Shown: positions 42,715 to 50,808, numbered from the stretch's first letter. The stretch is DNA of 59,173 nt from Bacteroidales bacterium (GCA_015654795.1 JAATGF010000030.1:1-59173), one strand, 5' to 3'. A program made the numbers and translations. The notes: generated by a model not told the origin, from the letters alone.

Positions 42715-43266
42715 TTATACTGTCTGAACCACCTCAAGGTTTGCCTGTCCAACTTCAATGGCCTCAAGGTTAAGCGGAATCAATTTATGATGACGTTCGG
42801 GCAACGATTTCTCAAGTCCTTTTTTTACATTCTCGAGTTTGATCACTGGTTTAGCTTTTAGAAATGCACCAAGAACGATCATGTTAAATGTTAGCGGATT
42901 ACCCATTTCAATGGCGAGTCGTGCTCCCTCCACTCTCAAAATATTGATATCCTTTCTGGAAGGATGTTTTACAATCCCGTTAGGATCATAAATTAGTGTA
43001 CCTCCGGGCTTTACGTGCGATTCGAATTTGGTCATCGACTGCTGGTTGAGAATGATCGCCGTATCAAATTTGTTCAGGATCGGAGAACTGATCCGTTCGT
43101 CGCTGAGGATAACAGTAACATTGGCAGTACCACCCCTCATTTCGGGACCATATGAAGGGAACCAGGCCACTTCCTGATCCTGCATCACACCTGAGTAAGC
43201 AAGAATTTTTCCCATCGAAAGAACCCCTTGTCCGCCAAATCCTGCTATTATGATTTCTTCAGTCAT
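42715..43266 (-). CDS. 2-oxoacid:ferredoxin oxidoreductase, gamma subunit
   Basis: Gamma subunit of 183 residues: IIIAGFGGQGVLSMGKILAYSG (start motif), WFPSYGPEMRGGTANVTVILSDE and ILNQQSMTKFESHVKPGG are canonical. It completes a four-gene set (ferredoxin, alpha, beta, gamma) read in that order on the minus strand with gaps of 20, 2 and 24 bases. The complex interconverts 2-oxoacids and acyl-CoA plus CO2 with ferredoxin as electron carrier. Confidence 0.92.
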   Translation of the reverse strand: MTEEIIIAGFGGQGVLSMGKILAYSGVMQDQEVAWFPSYGPEMRGGTANVTVILSDERISSPILNKFDTAIILNQQSMTKFESHVKPGGTLIYDPNGIVKHPSRKDINILRVEGARLAIEMGNPLTFNMIVLGAFLKAKPVIKLENVKKGLEKSLPERHHKLIPLNLEAIEVGQANLEVVQTV

Positions 43267-43290
43267 TTTTCAGTTTTGTTTAAAATAGAA

Positions 43291-44103
43291 TTAACCTTTG
43301 ATTCGGTATAAATCGGCATCAGCACGGGAACTGTCTTTCAGATCGCCAAGCGGATACTGCGGAAACATATTTTCTTCCATCCATTTGTTCGATTCAACCG
43401 GACTAAGCTTCCATCCGGAACTGCATGTAGAAACGACCTCAACAAATGCAGTACCCTTTTTCATTGCCTGAATTTCGAATGCTTTACGGATTGCCTTTTT
43501 CGTTTTACGTACTGCTGCGGGATTTTGAACACTCTGACGTGTTACAAAAGCGGCTCCAGGTAATTGCGCCAGTAATTCGGTAATTCTCAGCGGATAACCA
43601 TTCAAATCAACATCGCGGCCATTGGGAGTTGTTGCGGTAACCTGTCCGACTAATGTAGTCGGAGCCATTTGTCCTCCGGTCATGCCATAAATGGCGTTAT
43701 TGATAAAGATCATTACTATATTTTCACCACGGTTCACAGCATGAAAAGTTTCGGCAGTTCCGATAGCAGCCAAGTCACCATCACCCTGGTAGGTGAAAAC
43801 GTACTTATCCGGCATCACTCTTTTAATACCTGTAGCAACTGCCGGAGCACGACCGTGAGCAGCTTCCTGCCAATCGATGTCGATGTAATTATAGGCAAAC
43901 ACGGCACATCCAACAGGTGAAATACCTATCGTTTGTTCCTGAATTCCCATCTCCTCAATCACCTCAGCAATCAAACGGTGAACCACACCATGACTGCATC
44001 CCGGACAATAATGCATGATATCGTCGTTCAGAACAGGTGATTTTGCATAAACCAGATTCTCCGGTTTAATTATTTCTTTGATTCTATCAGCTACTTCAGA
44101 CAT
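43291..44103 (-). CDS. 2-oxoacid:ferredoxin oxidoreductase, TPP-binding beta subunit
   Basis: Thiamine-diphosphate subunit of 270 residues. DDIMHYCPGCSHGVVHRL holds the conserved Cys pair region of the beta subunit; GDGDLAAIGTAETFHAVNRGENIVMIFINNAIYGMTGGQMAPTT is the TPP/Mg2+ motif (GDGD at the start and NN 26 residues later). Specificity for oxoisovalerate, oxoglutarate or arylpyruvate cannot be fixed from sequence. It is separated by two bases from the alpha-subunit gene. Confidence 0.93.
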   Translation of the reverse strand: MSEVADRIKEIIKPENLVYAKSPVLNDDIMHYCPGCSHGVVHRLIAEVIEEMGIQEQTIGISPVGCAVFAYNYIDIDWQEAAHGRAPAVATGIKRVMPDKYVFTYQGDGDLAAIGTAETFHAVNRGENIVMIFINNAIYGMTGGQMAPTTLVGQVTATTPNGRDVDLNGYPLRITELLAQLPGAAFVTRQSVQNPAAVRKTKKAIRKAFEIQAMKKGTAFVEVVSTCSSGWKLSPVESNKWMEENMFPQYPLGDLKDSSRADADLYRIKG

Positions 44104-44105
44104 AA

Positions 44106-45191
44106 TTATCCTCTTAAAAGTTTTTGTTCGAGTGCAGTTTCAACTTCATCAGGCGTAGGAACAATACCTCCCATCCTTCCGAAATATTCAACCTTTGTTT
44201 TCCCGTTAACAGCAAGGCGAATATCATTCACCATCTGCCCGGCATTGAATTCAACAGAAAGGAAACCTTTCACTTTCGCAGCATATTCGGCAATGATTTT
44301 CTCCGGGAAAGGGAATAAAGTGATCGGACGTATCAGACCAACTTTCACCCCTTTTTTGCGGGCAATCTGCACTGTTTTCTGACATATTCGGGCTGACGAT
44401 CCAAAAGCAACTATAATGTATTCGGCATCATCACACGAAATAGCCTCATAACGAACTTCTTGTGACCTAATCAGACTATATTTTTCCTGCAGCCGGATGT
44501 TATTCTGTTCCATGATGGAAGAATCCAACTCTAAAGAAGTAATGATATGTTTTTTGCGACTGGCTGATTTACCTATCGTTGCCCAGTTTCCTGAGATTTC
44601 AGCGACTTGTTCGTTGGTCCAGCGAGGACGCTGATCAATCAGTTCAACTTTTTCCATAAGCTGTCCGATAACGCCATCGGCAAGGATCATCACCGGAGTA
44701 AGGTATTTAAACGCAAGTTCAAATCCAAGTATCACAAAGTCGTGCATTTCCTGCACTGAAGCGGGAGCAAGTACGATCAACGAATAGTCGCCATGTCCGC
44801 CGCCTTTAGTTGCCTGGTTATAATCAGCTTGTGAAGGCTGAATGGTTCCCAAACCCGGACCGCCGCGCTGAACATTTACAATCACGCAAGGCAGTTCGGC
44901 ACCAGCCATATAAGATATTCCTTCGGCCATAAGGCTGATACCCGGACTTGAAGAAGAAGTCATCACGCGTTTCCCGGAGCCGGCGGCTCCATAAACCATG
45001 TGAATTGAAGCGATTTCGCTTTCGGCTTGTAAAACGACCATTCCGCTTTCTTCCCATGGACGATGCGCCATCAAGGTCTCCATTATTTCGGACTGCGGGG
45101 TAATAGGATAGCCAAAATAAGCGTCACAACCACACCGGATTGCTGCCTCGGCAATTACCTCGTTGCCTTTCATTAATCTTAACTCACCCAT
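44106..45191 (-). CDS. 2-oxoacid:ferredoxin oxidoreductase, alpha subunit (VorB-like)
   Basis: Alpha subunit of 361 residues: MKGNEVIAEAAIRCGCDAYFGYPITPQSEIME with the YPITPQSE substrate-site motif, then AAGSGKRVMTSSSSPGISLMAEGISYMAGAELPCVIVNVQRGGPGLG. The C-terminal third is the transketolase C-like domain (VGLIRPITLFPFPEKII). The sequence resembles subunits annotated VorB (3-methyl-2-oxobutanoate), but neighbours point to aromatic 2-oxoacids too. Confidence 0.92.
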   Translation of the reverse strand: MGELRLMKGNEVIAEAAIRCGCDAYFGYPITPQSEIMETLMAHRPWEESGMVVLQAESEIASIHMVYGAAGSGKRVMTSSSSPGISLMAEGISYMAGAELPCVIVNVQRGGPGLGTIQPSQADYNQATKGGGHGDYSLIVLAPASVQEMHDFVILGFELAFKYLTPVMILADGVIGQLMEKVELIDQRPRWTNEQVAEISGNWATIGKSASRKKHIITSLELDSSIMEQNNIRLQEKYSLIRSQEVRYEAISCDDAEYIIVAFGSSARICQKTVQIARKKGVKVGLIRPITLFPFPEKIIAEYAAKVKGFLSVEFNAGQMVNDIRLAVNGKTKVEYFGRMGGIVPTPDEVETALEQKLLRG

Positions 45192-45211
45192 ATTCAGGAT
45201 TTTCTAATATT

Positions 45212-45442
45212 TTAATTTTCGAATTTTGCCCGGTAAACAGTAATACAACTATCAGGACAGACTGCAGCGCAATTTGTACAACCGGTGCAGTTTTCGGGAT
45301 TTTCCATATATGAATAGTGGTATCCTTTGTTGTTCACATTGCGGTTAAGCGCCAAAGTCTGTGTAGGACAGGCAACCACACACAAGTTGCAACCTTTACA
45401 CACTTCGGTGTCGACTACTACTGCTCCTCTGACTTTTGCCAT
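45212..45442 (-). CDS. Two-cluster ferredoxin, delta subunit of the oxidoreductase
   Basis: Small iron-sulfur protein of 76 residues with two CxxCxxCxxxCP sets, CKGCNLCVVACP and CTGCTNCAAVCP, giving two [4Fe-4S] clusters. It is the first gene of the four-subunit set and carries electrons between the TPP subunit and external ferredoxin or flavodoxin. Confidence 0.92.
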   Translation of the reverse strand: MAKVRGAVVVDTEVCKGCNLCVVACPTQTLALNRNVNNKGYHYSYMENPENCTGCTNCAAVCPDSCITVYRAKFEN

Positions 45443-45509
45443 TTTATCTCGTATTTTTTAAAAATTACTAACTAACGCTTATTTGGGGCACAAACGTAAT
45501 CATACCAAT

Positions 45510-46841
45510 TCAAATTTCCGCGAAATCTGAATTAAATTGCTTAAGCCGTGTTTCCAAATCGCCGAACTGATCTCTTTTAACATGTGAAACACAAGCTCTT
45601 AATCCTTCTTTTGTACTGCCGGTATTGCCAAGCGAAATAGCGCTGATTCCGTAATAAAGCAGTTTGTGCAGCAGTTCCGGGCCTGTCATTCCGGGATAAG
45701 CGATGGTAAAGTAGAATCCATCACCAACAGGCTGACCAAGATCGGTATCGTAAACAATTATAAATCCATTATCGACGAACAGTTTCTTCATGATCTTAGC
45801 CTTTTCGCCATATTCTTTCACCTGTTCAATAAAGTTGAAAGTACCGTCGCAAGCGGCTTTAAACATGGCTGCCAAAGCATACTGCGAAGAGTGGGAGGTG
45901 CCGGATGTCAACGAATACAGTACGCGATGAACGATTGCATTGCCAAATCCATGAACTTTTAATCGTTCTTCAAGGTATGGGAAATGGCGGTGATACAATG
46001 CGTCGGAAATCACAATCATTCCGATACGCTGACCTGCATACGAAAAGACTTTTGAACTTGAAATCATCAATATATAATTTCCTGTGTAACGGGCAACTGT
46101 CGCCTGGTAAGGAGGAACACCCGGCTGTGAGAGATCCTGCCTGAAATCCATTCCAAAGTAAGCAAGATCTTCGATGATTACAACATCGTACTGATTGGCA
46201 AGATCGCCTATAATTTTTAGTTCCTCATCGTTAAAACAGATCCACGAAGGGTTATTGGGATTTGAATAGATGATGCAATTAATATTTCCTTTCGAAAGAT
46301 AAGAATCGAGTTTTGCACGAAGTTTTTCGCCACGATAATCGAATACATCAAAAGTTTCGTATTTCTGTCCCATCACGAGCAACTGCTGTTTCTGAACGGG
46401 AAATCCGGGATCGATAAACAGCGCAGTATCGCGTTCTTTACGGCAACCTCCGCAAACGAGAAAAGCGGCATAACTTCCTTCCATTGAACCAACTGTTGGA
46501 ATACAACCTTCGGGCTTCACATCAATATTCATGAAGAGCTTCACAAAACGGGATGTTTCGTCCTTAAGCGGCTGAATACCATCAATACGCGGATAGGCCG
46601 CTGCAACATTATTATGCAGTGCTTCAATTTCGGCATCGACACCTACTTTTGCAGCCGGAAGACCGGGAACTCCCATCTCCATGCGAACATAGCGGTCGCC
46701 TGTAACAGCTTCGATGCTGCTGACCAACTGAACTATTTCCCTGATCGAAGCATTCCCGATCTCGGGCACTTCGAGTTCTTCTATTTTACGCTCAACAATT
46801 TCGCGGTTTATCGGCGTATTTATTTGGCTTATCTGCTTCAA
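45510..46841 (-). CDS. Class I/II aminotransferase (PLP-dependent)
   Basis: Aminotransferase of 443 residues. Fold type I marks: GVPGLPAAKVGVDAEIEAL, the substrate/PLP segment IIYSNPNNPSWICFNDEEL, VVIIEDLAYFGMD with the PLP-pyridine Asp, and the Schiff-base Lys in MISSSKVFSYAGQRIGM. The start codon is TTG (46841-46839) and overlaps the flavodoxin stop; the next in-frame ATG is far inside, so I accept TTG with translational coupling. Position between prephenate dehydratase, flavodoxin and a 2-oxoacid oxidoreductase fits an aromatic or branched amino acid substrate, by inference. Confidence 0.88.
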   Translation of the reverse strand: MKQISQINTPINREIVERKIEELEVPEIGNASIREIVQLVSSIEAVTGDRYVRMEMGVPGLPAAKVGVDAEIEALHNNVAAAYPRIDGIQPLKDETSRFVKLFMNIDVKPEGCIPTVGSMEGSYAAFLVCGGCRKERDTALFIDPGFPVQKQQLLVMGQKYETFDVFDYRGEKLRAKLDSYLSKGNINCIIYSNPNNPSWICFNDEELKIIGDLANQYDVVIIEDLAYFGMDFRQDLSQPGVPPYQATVARYTGNYILMISSSKVFSYAGQRIGMIVISDALYHRHFPYLEERLKVHGFGNAIVHRVLYSLTSGTSHSSQYALAAMFKAACDGTFNFIEQVKEYGEKAKIMKKLFVDNGFIIVYDTDLGQPVGDGFYFTIAYPGMTGPELLHKLLYYGISAISLGNTGSTKEGLRACVSHVKRDQFGDLETRLKQFNSDFAEI

Positions 46842-47356
46842 AACTCTTTATTTAATTGTTCTGTCCAACAATCCAACCGATTGTCGGTCAACTCGGGTTC
46901 AAAGTCCTCATCAATCGGTAACCCAAGAAACAGACCACCTTCGAGGGCTTCGGAGTCCTGAAAAGTATAACCCTCAGGTGTTACTTTTCCGATCAATTGT
47001 CCCCCGTTTTTGATCACGAGTTTGGCAAGAACTCCCATTGAATTGACAAAGTGGTAAGCATAGGTAATATGATCGCCCAGACCAAAGATCGCCACTTTTT
47101 TCCCCGTAAAATCAAACGATGAAACAGATGGCATAAACTTAGCCCAGTCAACATTCCCAAATTTCTGGTCCCACGTATCGCGACCGACTGTCGAGATCCC
47201 GAAAATTATGGTATCATAACGAGCCAGATCCTCTGCTGACGCCTCATTTACATGAATCAGATCAGGCTTTTTACTCTCAATCTTCTTTGCCAATAATTTG
47301 GCTACACGGTGAACAGCTCCGTTTTCGGGTCCGTAAAAAATAGCTATTTTACTCAT
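46838..47356 (-). CDS. Flavodoxin
   Basis: Long-chain flavodoxin of 172 residues: IAIFYGPENGAVHRVAKLLAKKI replaces the usual T/SxTGxT phosphate loop with a divergent GPENGAV, then YDTIIFGISTVGRDTWDQKFGNVDWAKFM, KKVAIFGLGDHITYAYHFVNSMG (FMN loop with aromatic residues) and TFQDSEALEGGLFLGLPIDEDFEPELTDNRLDCW, typical of the long-chain group. It can replace ferredoxin as low-potential electron carrier; sitting in the same run as the oxidoreductase genes, it probably serves that complex. Overlaps the aminotransferase start by 4 bases. Confidence 0.9.
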   Translation of the reverse strand: MSKIAIFYGPENGAVHRVAKLLAKKIESKKPDLIHVNEASAEDLARYDTIIFGISTVGRDTWDQKFGNVDWAKFMPSVSSFDFTGKKVAIFGLGDHITYAYHFVNSMGVLAKLVIKNGGQLIGKVTPEGYTFQDSEALEGGLFLGLPIDEDFEPELTDNRLDCWTEQLNKEF

Positions 47357-47366
47357 AAATAAAGAT

Positions 47367-48203
47367 TTATTGGTTGTGTATAGAAACTTCTCCCCTCACA
47401 TATTCTCCAAGTATAGCAAGACTGGAGACATTTTTAAGCACCTTATGAATGGCTTTTTCGTAATTAGCAGTCGAATCCCACTCAATATCAACATGGAATG
47501 AATATTCATTGGGTTTTCCAATGATTGGCAACGATTGAATTTTGGTAAGGTTAATTTCATGTTCGGCGAAGGTATTCAATACTTTAGCCAATGCACCATG
47601 AAAGTGCCCTACTTCAAAACAGATAGAGGCTTTGTTTGCCTCAACAGAAGCAACGGCATGTTTGGCAAGGATCAGGAATCGCGTGTAATTCTTCTTATTC
47701 GATTCGACCCCTCTTTCAAGTACCTCAAGTCCATAAAGTTCGGCAGACCTTAGGTTACTGATAGCGGCGGCATATGTAATCTTCTCTTTAGCAATTAGTT
47801 TAGCAACTGCGGCATTGTCGCCGAGTTCCTTAGTTTCGACATTCGGAAAATATTTTTCAATGTATTCGGCACATTGAAGGAAGGAAACCGGATGCGAATA
47901 AATTTCTTTGATATCTTTCTTACGGACACCCGGAAGCGCCATCAGATTCATCTGAATATGGATATAGATTTCGCCAATAATCCGAAGATGATAATCGCGG
48001 ATCAGTGAATAGTTTTGCAGAATACTTCCTGCAATCGAATTTTCAATGGCCATCACTGCGTAGTCAACCTTATCCGCATCAATATATTCGCAGACGCTCC
48101 TGAACGACTTACATTCCACTATCTCAGCCTCTTCAGTGAAATAGTGACGGGCCGCATCTTCGTGAAACGAACCTTTTATTCCTTGAATTGAAACTTTCTT
48201 CAT
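47367..48203 (-). CDS. pheA: Prephenate dehydratase
   Basis: Monofunctional prephenate dehydratase of 278 residues, turning prephenate into phenylpyruvate. N-terminal dehydratase domain: IQGIKGSFHEDAARHYF, DYAVMAIENSIAGSILQNYSLI, SHPVSFLQCAEYI, and the catalytic TRF in KKNYTRFLIL. C-terminal ACT domain from about residue 195 (ASICFEVGHFHGALAKVLNTFAEHEINLTKIQSLPI), the site of phenylalanine feedback in relatives, with IQSLP in place of ESRP. First gene of the run ending with the oxidoreductase. A terminator-like hairpin in its leader suggests control by attenuation. Confidence 0.93.
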   Translation of the reverse strand: MKKVSIQGIKGSFHEDAARHYFTEEAEIVECKSFRSVCEYIDADKVDYAVMAIENSIAGSILQNYSLIRDYHLRIIGEIYIHIQMNLMALPGVRKKDIKEIYSHPVSFLQCAEYIEKYFPNVETKELGDNAAVAKLIAKEKITYAAAISNLRSAELYGLEVLERGVESNKKNYTRFLILAKHAVASVEANKASICFEVGHFHGALAKVLNTFAEHEINLTKIQSLPIIGKPNEYSFHVDIEWDSTANYEKAIHKVLKNVSSLAILGEYVRGEVSIHNQ

Positions 48204-48246
48204 TAGAAACTTATTAAACCTGACTTTATTAATTTTGATGCAATGT

Positions 48247-48272
48247 AAAAAAAATTCCCGGAAAAACCGGGA
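48247..48272 (-). promoter_or_regulatory. pheA: Terminator-like hairpin in the pheA leader
   Basis: On the minus strand TCCCGG (48272-48267) pairs with CCGGGA (48261-48256) and is followed by eight T (48254-48247). It is oriented with pheA and lies about 44 bases before its start codon, so it would stop transcription just ahead of the gene unless overridden. No clear Phe-rich leader peptide was found. It could instead terminate transcripts from the upstream repeat region. Confidence 0.5.
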
Positions 48273-48315
48273 GTTCCTGACGCATATAAAGAATTTAATT
48301 CACGATTAAATTTTA

Positions 48316-48545
48316 CCAAGGCGTTGCCGTTGGGCTATGTTTATTTTACCCCAAGGCGTTGCCATTGGGCTATGTTTATTTTGCCCCAAGGCGTTGCCAT
48401 TGGGCTGGAATATATTGCCACTGCGTGGCGTGCATGCATTTCTGGTTTTGTCTTTACCTAATTGATTCATTTTTTCACATTCATTTCAATTGTCAATCAT
48501 TTTGACCTGCAATATCTCCATTAACGCACAATTCCCGGGGCTGAA
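48316..48545. repeat. 35-bp tandem repeat fused to dispersed element (copy 2)
   Basis: Units of 35 bp start at 48316, 48351 and 48386, each beginning CCAAGGCGTTGCC; two are complete (differing at two positions) and the third runs into the element shared with 16115-16270. The shared part ends at CCCGGGGCTGAA near 48545. Such GGCGTTGCC-type repeats are not coding. Confidence 0.75.
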
Positions 48546-48560
48546 AGTGAAATTTGATAT

Positions 48561-48598
48561 AACAAACCCCTTTCCGCCGATGTGGAAAGGGGTTTGTT
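48561..48598 (-). terminator. Terminator hairpin after the coiled-coil protein gene
   Basis: AACAAACCCCTTTCC (48561-48575) and GGAAAGGGGTTTGTT (48584-48598) form a 15-bp perfect stem 27 bases after the stop of the upstream minus-strand gene. Confidence 0.75.
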
Positions 48599-48625
48599 GC
48601 CATATGATTTATCGTAAAACGATAA

Positions 48626-49213
48626 TTATCTCTTTTTCTTTGTTTTAACCGATTTGTCGCCCTCTTTTGCCACATCGAGTCTCGCCTGCGCAGTATTTAA
48701 GGTTGCCTCTGCTCTTTTAACTGCTTCGCGTGAGGTTTTCTGCGACGCCTTACCCCTGTTTTTATTATTTTCACCCGTTGAAATCTTCTTTTGAGCGTCT
48801 CTTTGCTTTGCGGTCAGATCTTTTATGTCGGCTCTGTATTGGGTATCAACATTTTTACGTTCCTTCCTCGCTTCGGCGGCTTCATTCTTATCTTTCGATT
48901 TCACCTGTTTATCCAATGTTTTAACCTTAGCCTTGTATTCCTTGTCTTTGGCGCTTATCTCATTGCCAATTTGCTTTTCAGCAGACTTACCCTGTTTGAT
49001 CAATTCAGGTCCTGCATTTAGCAACGAATCGGCAGTGGCAGCCTTTTTTTGTGCCATGTTTAGTCCCGCTTTGGCAGTTCCCACAGCAGTTTCCAGCCGT
49101 TTTAATTCAGCCTCTTTTTTACTCTCAGGAGTCTGAGGCTGCGTTTGTGCAAATGAAGGGTGCAAACAGCAAACCGCCATCATAACCAAAAGCATCAATT
49201 TTATTTTATTCAT
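48626..49213 (-). CDS. Exported coiled-coil protein of unknown function
   Basis: Protein of 195 residues from the ATG at 49213, chosen because it places the signal peptide MNKIKLMLLVMMAVCCLHPSFAQ at the start; a longer frame opens 27 codons earlier. The mature protein is almost entirely charged helix, rich in Lys, Ala, Glu and Gln (KKEAELKRLETAVGTAKAGLN, KDKEYKAKVKTLDKQVKSKDK), ending in a basic tail. No domain is recognised; low-complexity helical proteins of this kind give unreliable matches. It may be periplasmic. Its strand agrees with the metabolic run around it, but no functional tie is visible. Confidence 0.6.
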   Translation of the reverse strand: MNKIKLMLLVMMAVCCLHPSFAQTQPQTPESKKEAELKRLETAVGTAKAGLNMAQKKAATADSLLNAGPELIKQGKSAEKQIGNEISAKDKEYKAKVKTLDKQVKSKDKNEAAEARKERKNVDTQYRADIKDLTAKQRDAQKKISTGENNKNRGKASQKTSREAVKRAEATLNTAQARLDVAKEGDKSVKTKKKR

Positions 49214-49370
49214 TTTAAACACTTTGCATTTCTGCAAACACGGAACTTTTTTCATAACGTCTGATTTTAAGCAATATCTAAAATTAAGTATCATTTTATA
49301 GCAAAGTTATGATTTATGAAGGAAGATCACCGTTATTCCGGTGAAAATTATTTGATACAGATCGAATAAA

Positions 49371-49404
49371 AAAACATTCTCGGATAGGAATCGCAGAATG
49401 TTTT
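49371..49404. repeat. Hairpin beside the IS200/RAYT remnant
   Basis: AAAACATTCT (49371-49380) and AGAATGTTTT (49395-49404) form a 10-bp stem 10 bases beyond the transposase stop. This is where IS200/IS605-type elements carry an end hairpin, or a REP unit in RAYT systems. Confidence 0.5.
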
Positions 49405-49414
49405 ATTGCTAATA

Positions 49415-49622
49415 TCATGTCCATAAAAATTCCTCATCGTAATCCACTCCATGTTCATTCAAAAATTGAATGTATTCATCCCTGAATGATTGCTGTTTAT
49501 GGTGATTTTTCTGATCTGAAATATATTCCTTTACTGACTTGACTTTTGATGGACTCACCGAAAAACCGGCATACCCACCTTGCCACGCAAAATTTTGATA
49601 ATGAATGCCCTTCGATTCAATT
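49415..49622 (-). pseudogene. C-terminal fragment of an IS200-like/RAYT Y1 transposase
   Basis: The minus strand reads KIESKGIHYQNFAWQGGYAG then FSVSPSKVKSVKEYISDQKN, HHKQQSFRDEYIQFLNEHG and VDYDEEFLWT with a stop at 49415. WQGGYAGFSVS and the YIxxQxxHH motif, holding the catalytic Tyr, identify the HUH/Y1 transposase family. Only about 65 of some 150 residues remain. The upstream part, including the HUH motif, ends exactly where the RelE toxin gene stops. Confidence 0.8.
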
Positions 49623-49925
49623 TTATCGCATTATTCTTTTTAAATCTTCAGGCTTTTGCCTGCAATCCCAAATAGATAATACGACTAAATCACTTTCAGT
49701 TAGTTCATAAATAATTAAATAGTCTCTTAAAACTTTTACTCTTACGTTTTCTTTATCAGTACGCTTCCCAATTAATGGATGCTTACTGATTAATATTAGC
49801 GACTCACTTATTAGTTCATTTAATTTTCTACTGAAAATAAAGGATTTGTTCCGTTTATTCCAGTAATCAAATATTGCAATTCTTTCTTTTTGAGCTCTTT
49901 CTGTCCAGATTACTCGCCTAACCAT
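49623..49925 (-). CDS. RelE/ParE family toxin
   Basis: Toxin of 100 residues: MVRRVIWTERAQKERIAIFDYWNKRNKSFIFSRKLNELI at the start and HPLIGKRTDKENVRVKVLRDYLIIYELTESDLVVLSIWDCRQKPEDL at the end give the RelE/ParE fold, with the conserved RVKVLRDYLIIYE strand pair and the terminal IWDCRQ/P motif. Whether it cuts mRNA or inhibits gyrase cannot be told. The gene overlaps the antitoxin gene by 16 bases and appears intact. Confidence 0.88.
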   Translation of the reverse strand: MVRRVIWTERAQKERIAIFDYWNKRNKSFIFSRKLNELISESLILISKHPLIGKRTDKENVRVKVLRDYLIIYELTESDLVVLSIWDCRQKPEDLKRIMR

Positions 49926-50146
49926 TCTTTAATTTCTTTGTCTGCTTGTTCACTATTTAAAAATTGTCCATTCTTAAATTGTTGTTGGGCTTCTTCAACG
50001 GCATTTCTCTGTTCGTCCGAAAGTACATATATACTACCTTCAGTTTCTTCATTTACGATTAGTCGGTACATCTCTTCCAATATCCCGCTATCTTCTGTTT
50101 GATTGATTTTCCCAATCAATTTTTGTTTTAACCCTGATACGGCCAT
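49910..50146 (-). CDS. Antitoxin of the RelE/ParE pair
   Basis: Antitoxin of 78 residues from ATG 50146; the frame extends 17 codons further upstream, but MAVSGLKQKLIGKINQTED fits family starts better. Body: ILEEMYRLIVNEETEGSIYVLSDEQRNAVEEAQQQFKNGQFLNSEQADKEIKEWL. The pattern LSDEQRNAVEEAQQQFKNGQFLNSEQADKEIKEWL is typical of small Bacteroidota antitoxins that cover the toxin with a C-terminal helix. Translation is coupled to the toxin by overlap. Confidence 0.82.
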   Translation of the reverse strand: MAVSGLKQKLIGKINQTEDSGILEEMYRLIVNEETEGSIYVLSDEQRNAVEEAQQQFKNGQFLNSEQADKEIKEWLGE

Positions 50147-50331
50147 GATATCTGTTTTTACAAAGTTACAAAATTTGTTGTTTTGATTTCGCCACAATCG
50201 TTCATTTAGCCCGACTACTTTTTACCTTCCCATTGGAAATAATAAAAGGCTACAGATTAATCCTTTATCAAAAAATATTTATTGGAGAAGGTAGAATGAT
50301 TATAATTCGTTACAAACTTAATTCCATTTTA

Positions 50332-50638
50332 CTATGGTTTCAACTTGTTCTTTTTTAAAAGTCTCGCTGTATGGTAAATCCTTAAGATGTCGGACTGAAA
50401 GTCATTCTTTATTCGATATATGATTCTGTAATTACCTATTATTAACTCCCTGATTAATGGATCATTAAAAACTATAACCATTCGACCCATATGTGGATTA
50501 ACAACAATTACCTGAGCTCCCTGATAAATCTTATTAACCGTCAGATCGGCATATCGGACAGAATCTTCCGATATATATTTATTCAAAAATTTCCTTTAGA
50601 TCATTAATTGAGGCCTCGGTCCAAACTATTTTGACCAT
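50332..50638 (-). pseudogene. Frameshifted RelE/ParE-like toxin
   Basis: From the ATG at 50638 the frame reads MVKIVWTEASINDLKEIFE and stops; the rest, YISEDSVRYADLTVNKIYQG, then RMVIVFNDPLIRELIIGNY and RIIYRIKNDFQSDILRIYHTARLL, continues in another frame to 50332. The shift lies in the AT repeat near 50568-50582, consistent with a 7-base expansion (normal continuation would be FEYISEDS). A shortened product from an internal TTG is conceivable but lacks the first strand and helix. The start overlaps the antitoxin gene by 13 bases as in the neighbouring pair. Confidence 0.75.
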
Positions 50639-50808
50639 TTATCAATTATTAGTTTAACATCCTCATTTGAAATTACGCTGCCTGCCTCGGATTGTTGATA
50701 TCCTTCCTCCACTTTCTCCATAAAAATCAATTGATCTATTAATTCATCAATTGTAAATGAATCGGGTAGCGTATTAATCGTCTTATTTACTATATCCTTT
50801 GTAAGCAT
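50626..50808 (-). CDS. Antitoxin of the broken RelE/ParE pair
   Basis: Protein of 60 residues from ATG 50808 (an ATG eight codons earlier is also in frame): MLTKDIVNKTINTLPDSFTIDELIDQLIFMEKVEEGYQQSEAGSVISNEDVKLIIDKW. The DSFTIDELIDQLIFMEKVEEG pattern is characteristic of antitoxins paired with RelE/ParE in Bacteroidota. It appears intact while its toxin is frameshifted. Confidence 0.8.
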   Translation of the reverse strand: MLTKDIVNKTINTLPDSFTIDELIDQLIFMEKVEEGYQQSEAGSVISNEDVKLIIDKWSK

